This document shows positions 25,441-34,124 of a stretch of DNA of 61,359 bases, one piece after another. The position numbers and the translations under genes are program-made. This DNA is from CAZQKW01 sp964594075 (GTDB lineage Bacteria > Desulfobacterota > WTBG01 > CAIYCZ01): NCBI GenBank assembly GCA_964594075.1, contig CAZQKW010000019.1, forward strand, positions 1-61,359. The letters are read 5' to 3'. The notes beneath the pieces are model-generated. The model was not told the origin of the DNA. It was given only the letters and a program-made list of their open reading frames with translations, and ran no database searches. The first letter of the stretch is position 1. Each line of letters begins with the position of its first letter.

Positions 25441-26319
25441 TTATTTCTTTTTCAATACCGAGGCGACCATCGCGCCGATCTTGGCGGGATTGGTTTCCAC
25501 ATGGATGCCGGCTTCCTTCCAGGCGGCGTTTTTTTCCGCGGCCGTGCCCTTGCCCCCTGAAATAATGGCGCCCGCATGCCCCATGCGTCTACCCGGCGGA
25601 GCGGTTTGCCCGGCAATAAAACCAAATACCGGTTTCTTGAACTGGGTCTTGATGTAGGCTGCTGCCTCTTCTTCCGCCGTTCCGCCAATTTCGCCGATGA
25701 TCACCACCGCTTCAGTCTGGGGATCGTCCTTGAATAGCGGCAGCAGATCAACAAAGTTTGAACCGACCACGGGATCGCCGCCAATGCCGATGCAGGTTGA
25801 CTGGCCGATGCCGCGGTTAGAGAGCTGCCATACCACTTCATAGGTGAGGGTGCCGCTGCGGGAAATGACCCCCACGCTGCCTTCCTTATGAATGAACCCG
25901 GGCATGATGCCGATTTTTGATTTGCCGGGGGAGATCAGCCCCGGACAATTAGGGCCGATCAGCCGCGTTTTTTTGCCGGCCAGATATTTTTTTACTTTGA
26001 TCATATCAAGCACCGGAATGCCTTCCGTAATGCAGACCACCAGCTCCACGCCTGCATCAATTGCTTCGATGATTGCGTCGGCGGCAAAGGCCGGCGGCAC
26101 AAAAATACAGGAGGCATTGGCCCCTTCTTTTTCCACTGCATCAACGACCCGGTTGAAAATGGGTACTTTTTCGTCAAATGCCTGGCCGCCCTTTCCCGGC
26201 GTCACGCCGGCTACCACTCTGGTCCCGTATTCCATGCACTGCCGGGCGTGAAAGCTGCCCTCGCTGCCCGTGATTCCCTGAAAGACCACCCGTGTATTCT
26301 TATCAATCAGAATGCTCAT
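25441..26319 (-). CDS. sucD: Succinyl-CoA synthetase alpha subunit
   Basis: Alpha subunit, 292 aa, of succinyl-CoA synthetase (ADP/GDP-forming). The CoA-binding Rossmann part starts VFQGITGSEGSFHARQCMEY, and the phosphohistidine loop is GHAGAIISGGKGTA near residue 245. The middle has GPNCPGLISPGKSKIGIMPG. AGGAGGT precedes the ATG by 6 nt. It is 19 bp downstream of sucC and 25 bp upstream of korD, so sucCD and korD form one transcript. It makes ATP from succinyl-CoA in the oxidative direction. Confidence 0.96.
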   Translation of the reverse strand: MSILIDKNTRVVFQGITGSEGSFHARQCMEYGTRVVAGVTPGKGGQAFDEKVPIFNRVVDAVEKEGANASCIFVPPAFAADAIIEAIDAGVELVVCITEGIPVLDMIKVKKYLAGKKTRLIGPNCPGLISPGKSKIGIMPGFIHKEGSVGVISRSGTLTYEVVWQLSNRGIGQSTCIGIGGDPVVGSNFVDLLPLFKDDPQTEAVVIIGEIGGTAEEEAAAYIKTQFKKPVFGFIAGQTAPPGRRMGHAGAIISGGKGTAAEKNAAWKEAGIHVETNPAKIGAMVASVLKKK

Positions 26320-26338
26320 GACTGTAACCTCCTGTTCA

Positions 26339-27499
26339 TTATGCGTTTGCTAACCGAGAAACCTTCTGTGCCGCATCTTCAAACGTCGTCGCCACGTCAA
26401 ATTTCAACCCGGACTCTGTGAGAATGCGCCGCCCGTCTTCAACATTAGTGCCTTCCAGGCGCACTACCATCGGCAGCTTCATCTCAATGCGTTTTGCCGC
26501 TTCCACAATGCCGGTTGCCACCCGGTCGCAGCGCAGGATACCGCCGAATATATTAATGAGCACCACCTTGACGTTTTTGTCCGAGAGCAAAATCCGAAAG
26601 GCATTTTCCACCTGTTCGGCTGACGCCCCGCCGCCCACATCGAGAAAATTGGCCGGTTCGCCGCCGGCAATTTTAATGATATCCATTGTGGCCATTGCCA
26701 AGCCGGCGCCATTGACCATGCAGCCCACATTGCCATCAAGCTTAATATAATTCAGCCGGTATTTGCCCGCCTCCACCTCAAGAGGTTCCTGCTCGTCAAC
26801 ATCATAGAGCTCCTTGAGTTCTGGATGGCGAAACAGCCCATCGTCGTCAAAATTCATCTTTGCGTCAAGAGCGAGCAGATTGCCGTTTGTGGTGATAACC
26901 AGCGGGTTGATTTCAATCAGTGAGCAGTCTTTTTCAACAAAGATTTTGTAAAGATTGGCAATAAACGGCGAAGCTTTTTTAATCAAATCTGCCGGTAAAT
27001 TAAGCCCGTAGGTCAGTTTCCGGGCGTGAAAGCCCATGAAGCCGGTTGCCGGGTCAACTGCTACTTTGAGGATTTTTTCCGGCGTTCTGGCGGCAACTTC
27101 TTCAATCTCCATCCCTCCGGCCTCTGACGCCATGATTACCGGTTGCGCCAGCGCCCGATCAATCACGATGCCCATATAAAGCTCTTTTTCCACAGCAAGG
27201 CCTTCTTCAACCAGAACCTGCTTGACCTTTTTGCCCTGCGGGCCTGTCTGATGCGTTACCAGGTTCATCCCGATAATAGCCTGGGCCGCACGGTATGCTT
27301 CTTCCGCATTTTTGGCAACCTTGACACCGCCGCCTTTGCCGCGGCCGCCGGCATGAATCTGGGCTTTAACCACGACCGTGCCGCCCAGCTTCTCAGCTAT
27401 TGCGCGCGCTTCCTCCGGCGTCTTTGCCACGTCGCCACGCGGAATGGGTATGTTGTATTCTGCAAAAATTTTTTTTGCCTGAAACTCATGAATTTTCAT
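26339..27499 (-). CDS. sucC: Succinyl-CoA synthetase beta subunit
   Basis: ATP-grasp beta subunit, 386 aa, normal length. It begins MKIHEFQAKKIFAEYNIPIP, with nucleotide-binding KAQIHAGGRGKGGGVKVAKN, the metal-binding SLIEINPLVI and the C-terminal NIFGGILRCDRVATGIVEA phosphohistidine-contact region. GGAGGTGACAG directly precedes the ATG. It heads sucCD-korD. Together with KorABC it forms the 2-oxoglutarate to succinate step, with substrate-level phosphorylation. Confidence 0.96.
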   Translation of the reverse strand: MKIHEFQAKKIFAEYNIPIPRGDVAKTPEEARAIAEKLGGTVVVKAQIHAGGRGKGGGVKVAKNAEEAYRAAQAIIGMNLVTHQTGPQGKKVKQVLVEEGLAVEKELYMGIVIDRALAQPVIMASEAGGMEIEEVAARTPEKILKVAVDPATGFMGFHARKLTYGLNLPADLIKKASPFIANLYKIFVEKDCSLIEINPLVITTNGNLLALDAKMNFDDDGLFRHPELKELYDVDEQEPLEVEAGKYRLNYIKLDGNVGCMVNGAGLAMATMDIIKIAGGEPANFLDVGGGASAEQVENAFRILLSDKNVKVVLINIFGGILRCDRVATGIVEAAKRIEMKLPMVVRLEGTNVEDGRRILTESGLKFDVATTFEDAAQKVSRLANA

Positions 27500-27674
27500 C
27501 TGTCACCTCCAATACCATCCTTTCTCGATAGCAACATCCGTGTATTAACCCACTGCTGTAGGCAGGGGCAATTGTTATAAAACAGAAATGCATACGCACG
27601 ACCTTATAAAGCGGAAACCGTCTGGACACCTCCTTTGTTATCCCGTCCCTTATCCCGGTGCTGTTCCCACCAGA

Positions 27675-28031
27675 TTATAATTCACGTGAATAATAACCCT
27701 GTTCATAGAGTTTTTCATCATGTCGCAATTGCATACGCAGCAGAATAATCACCACAATAATGAGCGTCCATAAGCCCCCAAGCCAGTAAAGCCGCTCAGC
27801 AGTAACGGCGCGTGCCTTTTCCACCTGTTCAAGGGAAATGGCCTCTGCTTCAGCCTGATCAGCCTTTTTTATCTCCGTGACCGGTATGGTCTTCACGGCT
27901 GCCCCCTCGTCAGCAGATACCGTAATTAAGTCGCCAGAGCCAGCCGGAAAGAGACTCGTTAGTAATAATATTATGATTATGAGATACCGGGCAGACATCA
28001 TACTGCGCAATAGCATGCGGTGTTGTCTCAT
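27675..28031 (-). CDS. Small membrane protein of unknown function
   Basis: A 118-residue protein with an N-terminal hydrophobic segment (ARYLIIIILLLTSLFPAG) that may be a signal anchor, a polar charged middle, and a second membrane helix (LWTLIIVVIILLRMQL) near residue 95. It has no CxxCH heme motif. It lies between cytochrome b and sucC on the same strand, separated from cytochrome b by 345 bp of repeats. It could be a small subunit of the cytochrome b complex, but position is the only hint. The exact start is uncertain; internal methionines at positions 6, 11 and 12 are possible. Confidence 0.6.
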   Translation of the reverse strand: MRQHRMLLRSMMSARYLIIIILLLTSLFPAGSGDLITVSADEGAAVKTIPVTEIKKADQAEAEAISLEQVEKARAVTAERLYWLGGLWTLIIVVIILLRMQLRHDEKLYEQGYYSREL

Positions 28032-28376
28032 ATGGGCAATATTCAGCAGATTGTTTAAAAATTATTAGGTCTGGATAATAAACACATTACGATCGTATTC
28101 CACTTCCCCACCAGCAGTTAACCTTCAAGGTGCTGATAGCGCATCCCTCATTTTGTCATATTGAAATGCACGCGAAGAAGCACCACGCAAGGAAGCCTTC
28201 ATGAGATTATTCAGTCGCGACCGCTACCGCAGAATGACCGGGGAGCGGTTCCTATTTGACTGGGTATGCCGCGCCTTGTCATTTTGAACGAAGTGCAGCA
28301 TCTCTAAACCGAAGAACATGGCATGAGATTCTTCGGTTACGCTGCTCCTTCAAAAGGTTATGGTTTCAACAGCCCA
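28032..28376. other. 345-bp intergenic region dominated by repeats
   Basis: Contains three family 1 units (28202-28238, 28277-28307, 28324-28375) in both orientations, the last reaching the cytochrome b stop codon. No gene is supported. Confidence 0.65.
28202..28375. repeat. Dispersed repeat family 1 block
   Basis: ATGAGATTATTCAGTCGCGA then CAGAATGACC; reverse TTGTCATTTTGAACGAAGTG then GCATCTC; forward ATGAGATTCTTCGGTTACGC then TTTCAACAGCCC. The units are diverged, so they are not recent copies. Confidence 0.7.
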
Positions 28377-29465
28377 TTAGAAAAAGAAACCAATTGCCGT
28401 GCACACCAAAAAGACCAGCAAACTGACCACGCCGAAAATGGTAAATACCGGGCTTCGTTCATTGCGCTGGGATTTCCAGTCAATAAACGGCGCACAGAAT
28501 ATGGCGCCGGCCGCAAGGGCGAGGCCGGTTATGCCCACGACTTCTCCTTCAATACCCAGCACGTAGGTGGGAACCCATTTTAATATCTGATAGACCCAAA
28601 GGAAAAACCAGTCAGGCTTAACGCCTTCCGGCGCCGGTTTCAGATAATCAATCACCGGCCCCAACTCCGACGGCATGCATATCGCAAGCGTAAACAACAC
28701 GCCTATCAACAGGAGGCCGTTAATGGCATCATGCCAGACAAAATGGGGAAACATGGGTTTTGCCGGTATCTTCTTTTTTTCAGCCTGAGCCTTTTTTTCA
28801 ATCGAGACCGGGATGCTCATCCCGTGCAACTGGACTAATACGACGTGAACCGCAAGCACCACCAGCAGCGCCAGAGGCAGCACCCCCACATGCAGGGCGA
28901 AAAAACGGTTGAGGGTATGCAGTCCCACGTTCGGTCCACCGCGCAAAAATTCAAGGATAAATTCGCCGATGACCGGAATTGCTCCCGGCATATCGGTTCC
29001 CACATTGAGGGCAAAAAAGGCGCGTTCATCATAGGGCAGCGTATAGCCCGTATAGCCGAGAAACAGCACCAGCAAAAACATGACCATGCCCGTGAGCCAC
29101 GTGAACTCGCGCGGCCGGCGATAGGCTTTGACCAGAAATGTTGAAAAGAAATGGACAAAGGCTATCATGATCATCAGATTGCTTGCCCAGTGATGAACCG
29201 AACGAATCAGCCAGCCGTAGGGCACCTTTACCATGATCTCCGCCACGCTCTGATAGGCTGTCTCTGCCGCCGGCTTATAATAAAAAAGCAGCACCGGGCC
29301 CGTGATCATCTGGATCATGAATAATATGATAAGCAGCGCGCCCATGTAATACCACACGGTGTGCTTATGCATGGGCACCATTTTCTTGCGCGCCAGCGTT
29401 ATCAGTGCCCCCAGGGAGAGCCGCTCATCAAGCGCTTTTTTTACGTCAATTTTCTTTGCTTCCAT
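28377..29465 (-). CDS. Cytochrome b (fused b6/subunit IV type) of a bc-type complex
   Basis: Integral membrane quinol-oxidising cytochrome b, 362 aa with about eight helices. Heme-ligand histidines lie in SVHHWASNLMIMIAFVHFF near residue 90 and NRFFALHVGVLPLALLVVLA near 190. The Qo-site motif is PDWFF near residue 283, a PEWY variant. The N-terminal b6-like and C-terminal subunit IV-like parts are fused. It pairs with the Rieske gene 33 bp upstream. No cytochrome c1 or multiheme cytochrome is nearby, so the electron acceptor of the complex is unknown. Confidence 0.9.
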   Translation of the reverse strand: MEAKKIDVKKALDERLSLGALITLARKKMVPMHKHTVWYYMGALLIILFMIQMITGPVLLFYYKPAAETAYQSVAEIMVKVPYGWLIRSVHHWASNLMIMIAFVHFFSTFLVKAYRRPREFTWLTGMVMFLLVLFLGYTGYTLPYDERAFFALNVGTDMPGAIPVIGEFILEFLRGGPNVGLHTLNRFFALHVGVLPLALLVVLAVHVVLVQLHGMSIPVSIEKKAQAEKKKIPAKPMFPHFVWHDAINGLLLIGVLFTLAICMPSELGPVIDYLKPAPEGVKPDWFFLWVYQILKWVPTYVLGIEGEVVGITGLALAAGAIFCAPFIDWKSQRNERSPVFTIFGVVSLLVFLVCTAIGFFF

Positions 29466-29498
29466 GGTTTTAGCAGTGAATCACCGGACTTTGTGGTT

Positions 29499-29972
29499 CT
29501 ATGCCGTTTTGGCCTCCTCACCCGATTCCAGATTGGCAATCACCATAACATCGCCTTCCTGGCGAACCGTAAATGCCAGCAGAGGCGACGGCGGCGGCCC
29601 GGCAATGTTTTTCCCGGTGATATCAAAATAGCCGTCATGACAGGCGCAGTGGAACTGCTGGGTTTCCGGTTGATATTGCACGTTGCAGTCCAGGTGCGTG
29701 CATTTGGCGCTGAATGCCTTGATTTCCCCGGTTTGGGTTTTGACCAGGATACCCGGCAAATAACCATATTGAAAATAGACGGCGGAGTTTACCGGAATTT
29801 TTTCTATTTCAGCCAGCGGAGCCGTAACCGCCTGCGGCAGCGGTAGTTTCTTTTCGTAATAGAGAAACCGCACCACCGGATATCCCAAAAACGCCGTCAA
29901 CGAGGCTAATCCGCCGTAAATAAGTCCGGTAAAAAAATCTCTTCGCGAAAGCAGCGACTCCTTGAGCTTCAT
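29499..29972 (-). CDS. Rieske [2Fe-2S] subunit
   Basis: Rieske protein, about 157 aa. The N terminus has a Tat-like LLSRRDFFTG followed by a hydrophobic helix, so it is exported and anchored. The cluster ligands are in CTHLDC and CACHDG, giving two cysteines and two histidines. The start at 29972 is chosen because AGGA lies 6 nt before it; ATG at 29978 overlaps that site. It takes electrons from quinol at cytochrome b. The gene lies between sdhB and cytochrome b, which suggests joint expression with succinate dehydrogenase. Confidence 0.92.
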   Translation of the reverse strand: MKLKESLLSRRDFFTGLIYGGLASLTAFLGYPVVRFLYYEKKLPLPQAVTAPLAEIEKIPVNSAVYFQYGYLPGILVKTQTGEIKAFSAKCTHLDCNVQYQPETQQFHCACHDGYFDITGKNIAGPPPSPLLAFTVRQEGDVMVIANLESGEEAKTA

Positions 29973-29983
29973 GACCATCCTTT

Positions 29984-30018
29984 TAAAAGCTGTGAGCTGT
30001 CAGCTTCTAACTGTCAAC
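29984..30018. repeat. Copy of the AGCTGTCAGC-type repeat
   Basis: AAAAGCTGTGAGCTGTCAGC followed by TTCTAACTGTCAA lies between sdhB and the Rieske gene. It is short and related to the copies at 15791, 22274 and 33775. Confidence 0.5.
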
Positions 30019-30021
30019 GGT

Positions 30022-30774
30022 TTACAGCAATTTGAAAAATTTCTTGAACCGGTAGAGCGTCAATTGACGCTTGAGCGCCAGTATCGTATCGGTGGGCCGG
30101 ATATCTTTCGGGCACGCGTCAATACAGCGAAAAATGGTGCGGCAGTTCCATACGCCGGTGCGCCGGTCAACTTTTTCCAAAAATGACGCGCCGCGCGCGT
30201 CCCGCGAATCGCGCATGAAGCGAAACAATTTTGCAATTGCCGCAGGCCCCAGATATTCCTCGTCAAACCCCAGCACCGGGCAGGCACCGTAACAGCATGC
30301 GCAGAGGATGCAGTTAATGTAGGGCTCAAGCTTTTTCTCTTCCGCCGGCGACTGAAGCCTCTCGGTGCGCGGCGGTTCAGAGCCATTGGTATGGAGCCAG
30401 GGCTCTATGCTGCGGTAGGCCCGCCAGAACGGCGTCATATCCACCACCAGATCTTTAATGATGTCCATATTGGGCAACGGTTCCACCAGCACTTGATCGC
30501 CAATGAGACTGGCAAGCTGCGTGCGGCAGGCAAGCACCGGCGCCCCGTTTACCAGCATGCCGCAGGAACCGCACACCGCGCTGCGACAGGAAAAACGAAA
30601 CGCAAGGCTGTCGTCTTCGTTCTCCTGAATATTGAGCAGCGCCTCAAGGACTGTGGTTCCGTAGGGAAACGATTTGTAATATGTATCGTAATGCGGTTCC
30701 CGGTCAGTGTCCGGGTTGAAACGGAAAACCTTGATCGTGTAGCGGCTATTAGTATTTCCGTTCTTGGGGAGCAT
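30022..30774 (-). CDS. sdhB: Succinate dehydrogenase / fumarate reductase iron-sulfur subunit
   Basis: Iron-sulfur subunit of about 250 aa. The [2Fe-2S] site is CRSAVCGSCGMLVNGAPVLAC, the [4Fe-4S] site CILCACCYGACP, and the [3Fe-4S] site CRTIFRCIDACPKDI. The start is ATG at 30774 because that begins right before the RYTIKVFRFNPD strand; the longer open frame to 30942 is overlap with sdhA. GGAG lies about 10 nt upstream. It overlaps the sdhA stop by 26 bp. Electrons pass from FAD in SdhA through the three clusters to the membrane quinone. Confidence 0.94.
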   Translation of the reverse strand: MLPKNGNTNSRYTIKVFRFNPDTDREPHYDTYYKSFPYGTTVLEALLNIQENEDDSLAFRFSCRSAVCGSCGMLVNGAPVLACRTQLASLIGDQVLVEPLPNMDIIKDLVVDMTPFWRAYRSIEPWLHTNGSEPPRTERLQSPAEEKKLEPYINCILCACCYGACPVLGFDEEYLGPAAIAKLFRFMRDSRDARGASFLEKVDRRTGVWNCRTIFRCIDACPKDIRPTDTILALKRQLTLYRFKKFFKLL

Positions 30775-32449
30775 AATCAGTAATCTCCACATCAGTATAG
30801 CTGAACACCGGGCCGTCTGGAGAATAGACGGCCATGGTGTGCTTAAGCCAGTTCTGGTCGTCCCGAGACGGAAAATCGGTGCGCGCATGCGAACCGCGGC
30901 TTTCCTCGCGCAGAATAGCGCCGGCAACAATAATCTCGGCAAGCTCCAGCATGCCCCTGAGTTCCAGGGTATTCATCACCGCCGGATTGTAGCGCAACGA
31001 CGCACTTTTTTGAATGGCGACGTTCCGGGAGCGTTCCTTTAATTCTTTGATTTTGCTATGGCAGTGCTCCAGAGTTTTCTTCTTCCGAAAAATGCCGCAC
31101 TGGTTAAACATGGTCTCGCGCATTTCCGAGAGGATCGTGCCAACGGTCTCTCGGCTGCGCGGCCGCGCGGTTATTTCTGCAATCAGACCCTGCTGTTTTT
31201 TAAGCTCCGCCTCAAGAACTTTCTGGTCCGGTTCCTGTGCGCCGTGATCCAGATACTGCGGCACAGCTTCGGCGACCAGTTTGCCGAAAACCGTGGTATC
31301 CAGAAGCGAATTTCCCCCGAGGCGATTTGCCCCATGAACCGAAACACAGGCGCATTCGCCTGCAGCATACAGGCCCTGGACGCGGGTGGCACCGGTTACA
31401 TCCGTGGCGATCCCGCCCATGGAGTAGTGCTGTCCAGGCTGAATGGGAATGGGCTCATAAATGGGATCAATGCCGGCAAAGTCAATGGCGATATCGCGAA
31501 TTCCAGGCAGGCGCTCTATTATTTTCTTAGCTCCCAAATGTCTGAGATCAAGATGCACATACTCATCGTTAAAACCGCGGCCCTCATTAATCTCGGTTTG
31601 GATACTGCGCGAAACAATATCCCGCGGCGCAAGCTCCATGGCAGACGGAGCGTATTTTTCCATGAATCGCTCGCCCCGGTTGTTGATAAGGTAGCCGCCT
31701 TCTCCCCGTGCCCCCTCTGTCATAAGAATGTTTGTGCCGTAAAGAGTGGTAGGATGAAATTGCACAAACTCCATGTCTTCAATGGGCAGGCCTGCTTCAT
31801 AGGCGAGGGCGATGCCTGATCCGGTATTGATCAGGGCATTGCTGGAACGGGAGAAAATTCTGCCATACCCGCCCGTAGCGATAATTACCACCCGTGCAGC
31901 AAACGTCTCAAGCTTCCCCGTTGCCATTTCCATGGCAATAACGCCGTGAATGCGGCCGTTGTCAAGGGCAAGCGCCAGCGCCAGCCATTCTTCATACACT
32001 TTTACATTGAGTTGAACGGCGCGTTCATACAGAGTGTGCAATATGACATGCCCGGTGCGGTCTGCCGAATAACAACACCGCGGATAACCAGCGCCCCCGA
32101 ACGGGCGTTGGGCTATTTTGCCGTTATCAAGCCTGCTCCATGGGCAGCCCCAGTGTTCAAGCTCATAAACCAGCAACGGCGCCTGTTCGCACATGACGCG
32201 CACTGCGGGCTGGTCGGCAAGATAGTCGCTGCCTTTGATGGTATCAAACGTGTGTTTTTCCGGATTATCATCTTTGGAACCTTCAACGTTGGCAAGCGAG
32301 GCGTTCATGCCCCCCTGAGCGGCGATTGAATGGGAACGCACGGGATGAACCTTGGTAAGCACCGCGGTATCATAGCGCGTGGACGTCCCTACTGCAGCCC
32401 TCAGCCCCGCAAGACCGGCTCCAATTACCAGCACATCGTGTTTGATCAT
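30749..32449 (-). CDS. sdhA: Succinate dehydrogenase / fumarate reductase flavoprotein
   Basis: Catalytic flavoprotein, 566 aa. The FAD motif is VLVIGAGLAGLRAA, and the covalent-FAD histidine lies in HSIAAQGGMNASL near residue 40. The substrate-site segment is SVHGANRLGGNSLLDTTVFG near residue 350. The C terminus is REESRGSHARTDFPSRDD, as in SDH. It is upstream of sdhB and downstream of the small membrane subunit. The oxidative or reductive direction cannot be decided from sequence, but the linked Rieske/cytochrome b suggests quinone reduction feeding quinol oxidation. Confidence 0.96.
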   Translation of the reverse strand: MIKHDVLVIGAGLAGLRAAVGTSTRYDTAVLTKVHPVRSHSIAAQGGMNASLANVEGSKDDNPEKHTFDTIKGSDYLADQPAVRVMCEQAPLLVYELEHWGCPWSRLDNGKIAQRPFGGAGYPRCCYSADRTGHVILHTLYERAVQLNVKVYEEWLALALALDNGRIHGVIAMEMATGKLETFAARVVIIATGGYGRIFSRSSNALINTGSGIALAYEAGLPIEDMEFVQFHPTTLYGTNILMTEGARGEGGYLINNRGERFMEKYAPSAMELAPRDIVSRSIQTEINEGRGFNDEYVHLDLRHLGAKKIIERLPGIRDIAIDFAGIDPIYEPIPIQPGQHYSMGGIATDVTGATRVQGLYAAGECACVSVHGANRLGGNSLLDTTVFGKLVAEAVPQYLDHGAQEPDQKVLEAELKKQQGLIAEITARPRSRETVGTILSEMRETMFNQCGIFRKKKTLEHCHSKIKELKERSRNVAIQKSASLRYNPAVMNTLELRGMLELAEIIVAGAILREESRGSHARTDFPSRDDQNWLKHTMAVYSPDGPVFSYTDVEITDYAPQERKY

Positions 32450-32519
32450 AGCTATCCAGCAAAACTAAATCAGATAAGAAGAAAAAACTCCAAACTAAGA
32501 GCAGCGGGCGTGCGGCTCT

Positions 32520-32831
32520 TTATTTAAACAACCACTGAAAACAGACAAACAGATAGAGCGCCAGACCTGCGGCAGACAATCCCCAGAAAAGCCTCTTTTC
32601 CTGCCTTTTTAAGCCAAGATCAACCAGACAGGTTCTGACTCCATAAAGACTGTGATAGATAAAAAGAAAGATTGCAACCATGTCCACAGCCAGATTGCTG
32701 TGCAGTTTTGTCCAGTAAGGGACTACATCCTCCCCGAATGCTCCTGCAGTGCCAAATCCGCTGTATATCTTAAAGCCGAATAGGGCAATCATGATAAGAC
32801 CGCTGATACGATGAAAAACCCAGACGAACAT
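32520..32831 (-). CDS. Succinate dehydrogenase membrane subunit
   Basis: Membrane anchor of 103 aa with three helices. Likely heme or quinone residues lie in VFHRISG (residues 6-12) and FIYHSLYGVRTCLVD near residue 60, matching the SdhC/SdhD superfamily. Only one such subunit is found in the cluster, although three-helix subunits usually come as SdhC plus SdhD. It is 70 bp upstream of sdhA. It could form a homodimeric anchor, or a second subunit is encoded elsewhere. The symbol is withheld because C or D cannot be told apart. Confidence 0.85.
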   Translation of the reverse strand: MFVWVFHRISGLIMIALFGFKIYSGFGTAGAFGEDVVPYWTKLHSNLAVDMVAIFLFIYHSLYGVRTCLVDLGLKRQEKRLFWGLSAAGLALYLFVCFQWLFK

Positions 32832-33178
32832 AATGAACTCCTCCCGTTGCAGGGTCGTTAAAAATTGCGAGATATTAACACAGCTTAGTTTTTATTTCAA
32901 TATTATTATACGCACGGCATCATTCCAACGTATGGAAATCACCTGTCGGGGTAACAGTTAAGCGTGTTGACGGGACATGCCATTCTGTCTCATTGTGAGC
33001 GCAGCAAAGAATCTGCAAAACCTCCCGAGATTCTTCAATCGCTCTGCTCCCTCTGCATGGCACTTTTTCAACAGCCCGCTATAAGAATATTCGAAGGACT
33101 ATCCCTTCCGCGCGTGCGAAGGGATAGAAAAGCCTCTCTGCGTTTGCCCGTGTTCTCATGATATATACCCGCGGGTTT
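32832..33178. other. 347-bp intergenic region with repeats
   Basis: Between the fumarase beta gene and the SDH membrane subunit. It contains two family 1 units (32976-33015 and 33027-33078). An open frame on the plus strand at 32964-33161 runs through the repeat and is not credible. Confidence 0.6.
32976..33078. repeat. Dispersed repeat family 1 block
   Basis: Reverse-type CATTCTGTCTCATTGTGAGC with AGCAAAGAATCT, followed by forward CCGAGATTCTTCAATCGCTC and the TTTTTCAACAGCCC tail. The tail is the same as at 25081 and 28375. Confidence 0.7.
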
Positions 33179-33733
33179 TTACGGCCGTGCATACTGCTTA
33201 AGCCCGGTCTGATACAGGTCGTTTCCATATATGTCGTTTATGACAAACACCGGCAGTTTTTCCACATGCATGCGCCGAATCGCTTCTGGCCCGAGGTCTT
33301 CATAGGCAATAATTTCTGAACTTTTGATACACTTGGATATGAGCGCACCTGCGCCGCCGACCGCAGCAAAATAAACGCATTTATATTTTTTCATGGCCGC
33401 AACTACGTCGGCAGAACGTCCGCCTTTGCCGATCATGCCCTTCAGGCCGCAAGCTATAAGGCGCGGGGAATATGCATCCATGCGATAGCTGGTGGTAGGC
33501 CCGGCAGAACCAATCGGCCTGCCCGGCGGGGCTGGTGTCGGGCCGACAAAGTATATTATTTGTCCCGTGATGTCAAAAGGCAGTGCTGAGCCTGCATCCA
33601 ACAGGTCTACTAGCCGTTTGTGTGCGGCATCCCTCCCGGTATAAATATCCCCAGAGATAAAAACGCGGTCGCCGCTTTTGAGCTGTTCAATATCACCATC
33701 AGTTACAGGAGGAGTTAAAATTATTTCTTTCAC
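33179..33733 (-). CDS. Fumarate hydratase class I, beta subunit
   Basis: Beta part of a two-subunit class I (iron-sulfur) fumarase, 184 aa. Diagnostic features are GDRVFISGDIYTGRDAAHKR, the substrate-binding GPTPAPPGRPIGSAGPTTSY and GKGGRSADVVAAMKKY. The start codon is GTG at 33733, behind AGGA with 9 nt spacing. It is downstream of the alpha subunit gene with a 391-bp gap holding repeats. It works with the alpha subunit on fumarate and malate; tartrate dehydratase is an alternative, but the surrounding TCA genes favour fumarase. Confidence 0.9.
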   Translation of the reverse strand: MKEIILTPPVTDGDIEQLKSGDRVFISGDIYTGRDAAHKRLVDLLDAGSALPFDITGQIIYFVGPTPAPPGRPIGSAGPTTSYRMDAYSPRLIACGLKGMIGKGGRSADVVAAMKKYKCVYFAAVGGAGALISKCIKSSEIIAYEDLGPEAIRRMHVEKLPVFVINDIYGNDLYQTGLKQYARP

Positions 33734-33774
33734 TGTTTCTAATCCTGGAGAGAGTCGTTACTTTCTATACGCCC

Positions 33775-33829
33775 GCAGCTATCAGCAGTCAGCATCTTCG
33801 TGATCCGTGCCTCGTGGCTCGTGATTCGG
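33775..33829. repeat. AGCTGTCAGC-type repeat with adjoining CGTGATTCG repeats
   Basis: CAGCTATCAGCAGTCAGCAT begins the unit. Short CGTGATCCG, CGTGGCTCG and CGTGATTCG words follow in tandem. It is related to the copies at 15791, 22274 and 29984. Confidence 0.5.
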
Positions 33830-33971
33830 GTTCAGGGCTTCGGGATTTTGGCTTTTCACTTTCCACGTTTTGCTTGTCACTTCCGTGGCCATTTATTCCG
33901 CATGCCGAAATCCGCATTTAGCCCGTGCCTTAACCCCTTATCCAAAGATATTTGAAATTTGTTGTTTGGCT

Positions 33972-34100
33972 TCTGGTTAATTAGTTCGGGCTCCATGCTC
34001 ACCATACATACTGCTTGTTTTTGCCAGAGCCGTTGCTCGCAACGCCCGCAACTGCTTTCACCAGAAACCTAACGATACAAAACGTGAGAGCACAATGCTC
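33972..34100 (-). repeat. Dispersed repeat family 3, copy A (about 125 bp)
   Basis: Read on the minus strand, it shares with 53414-53540 the ordered words ATTGTGCTCTCA, TGTATCGT, TGGTG(A/G)(A/G)AGCAGTT, TGCGAGC, TGGC and AGCCCGAAC, at near-constant spacing. Its orientation is opposite to the second copy. Confidence 0.8.
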
Positions 34101-34124
34101 AGATTAATTAATATATGTAAGAAT

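Larger units (their letters stand above)
33734..34124. other. 391-bp intergenic region with repeats
   Basis: Contains the AGCTGTCAGC-type repeat at 33775-33796, a self-repeating stretch CGTGATCCGTGCCTCGTGGC and similar words to 33829, and the 125-bp family 3 repeat at 33972-34100. No gene is supported. It separates the two fumarase subunits. Confidence 0.7.
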
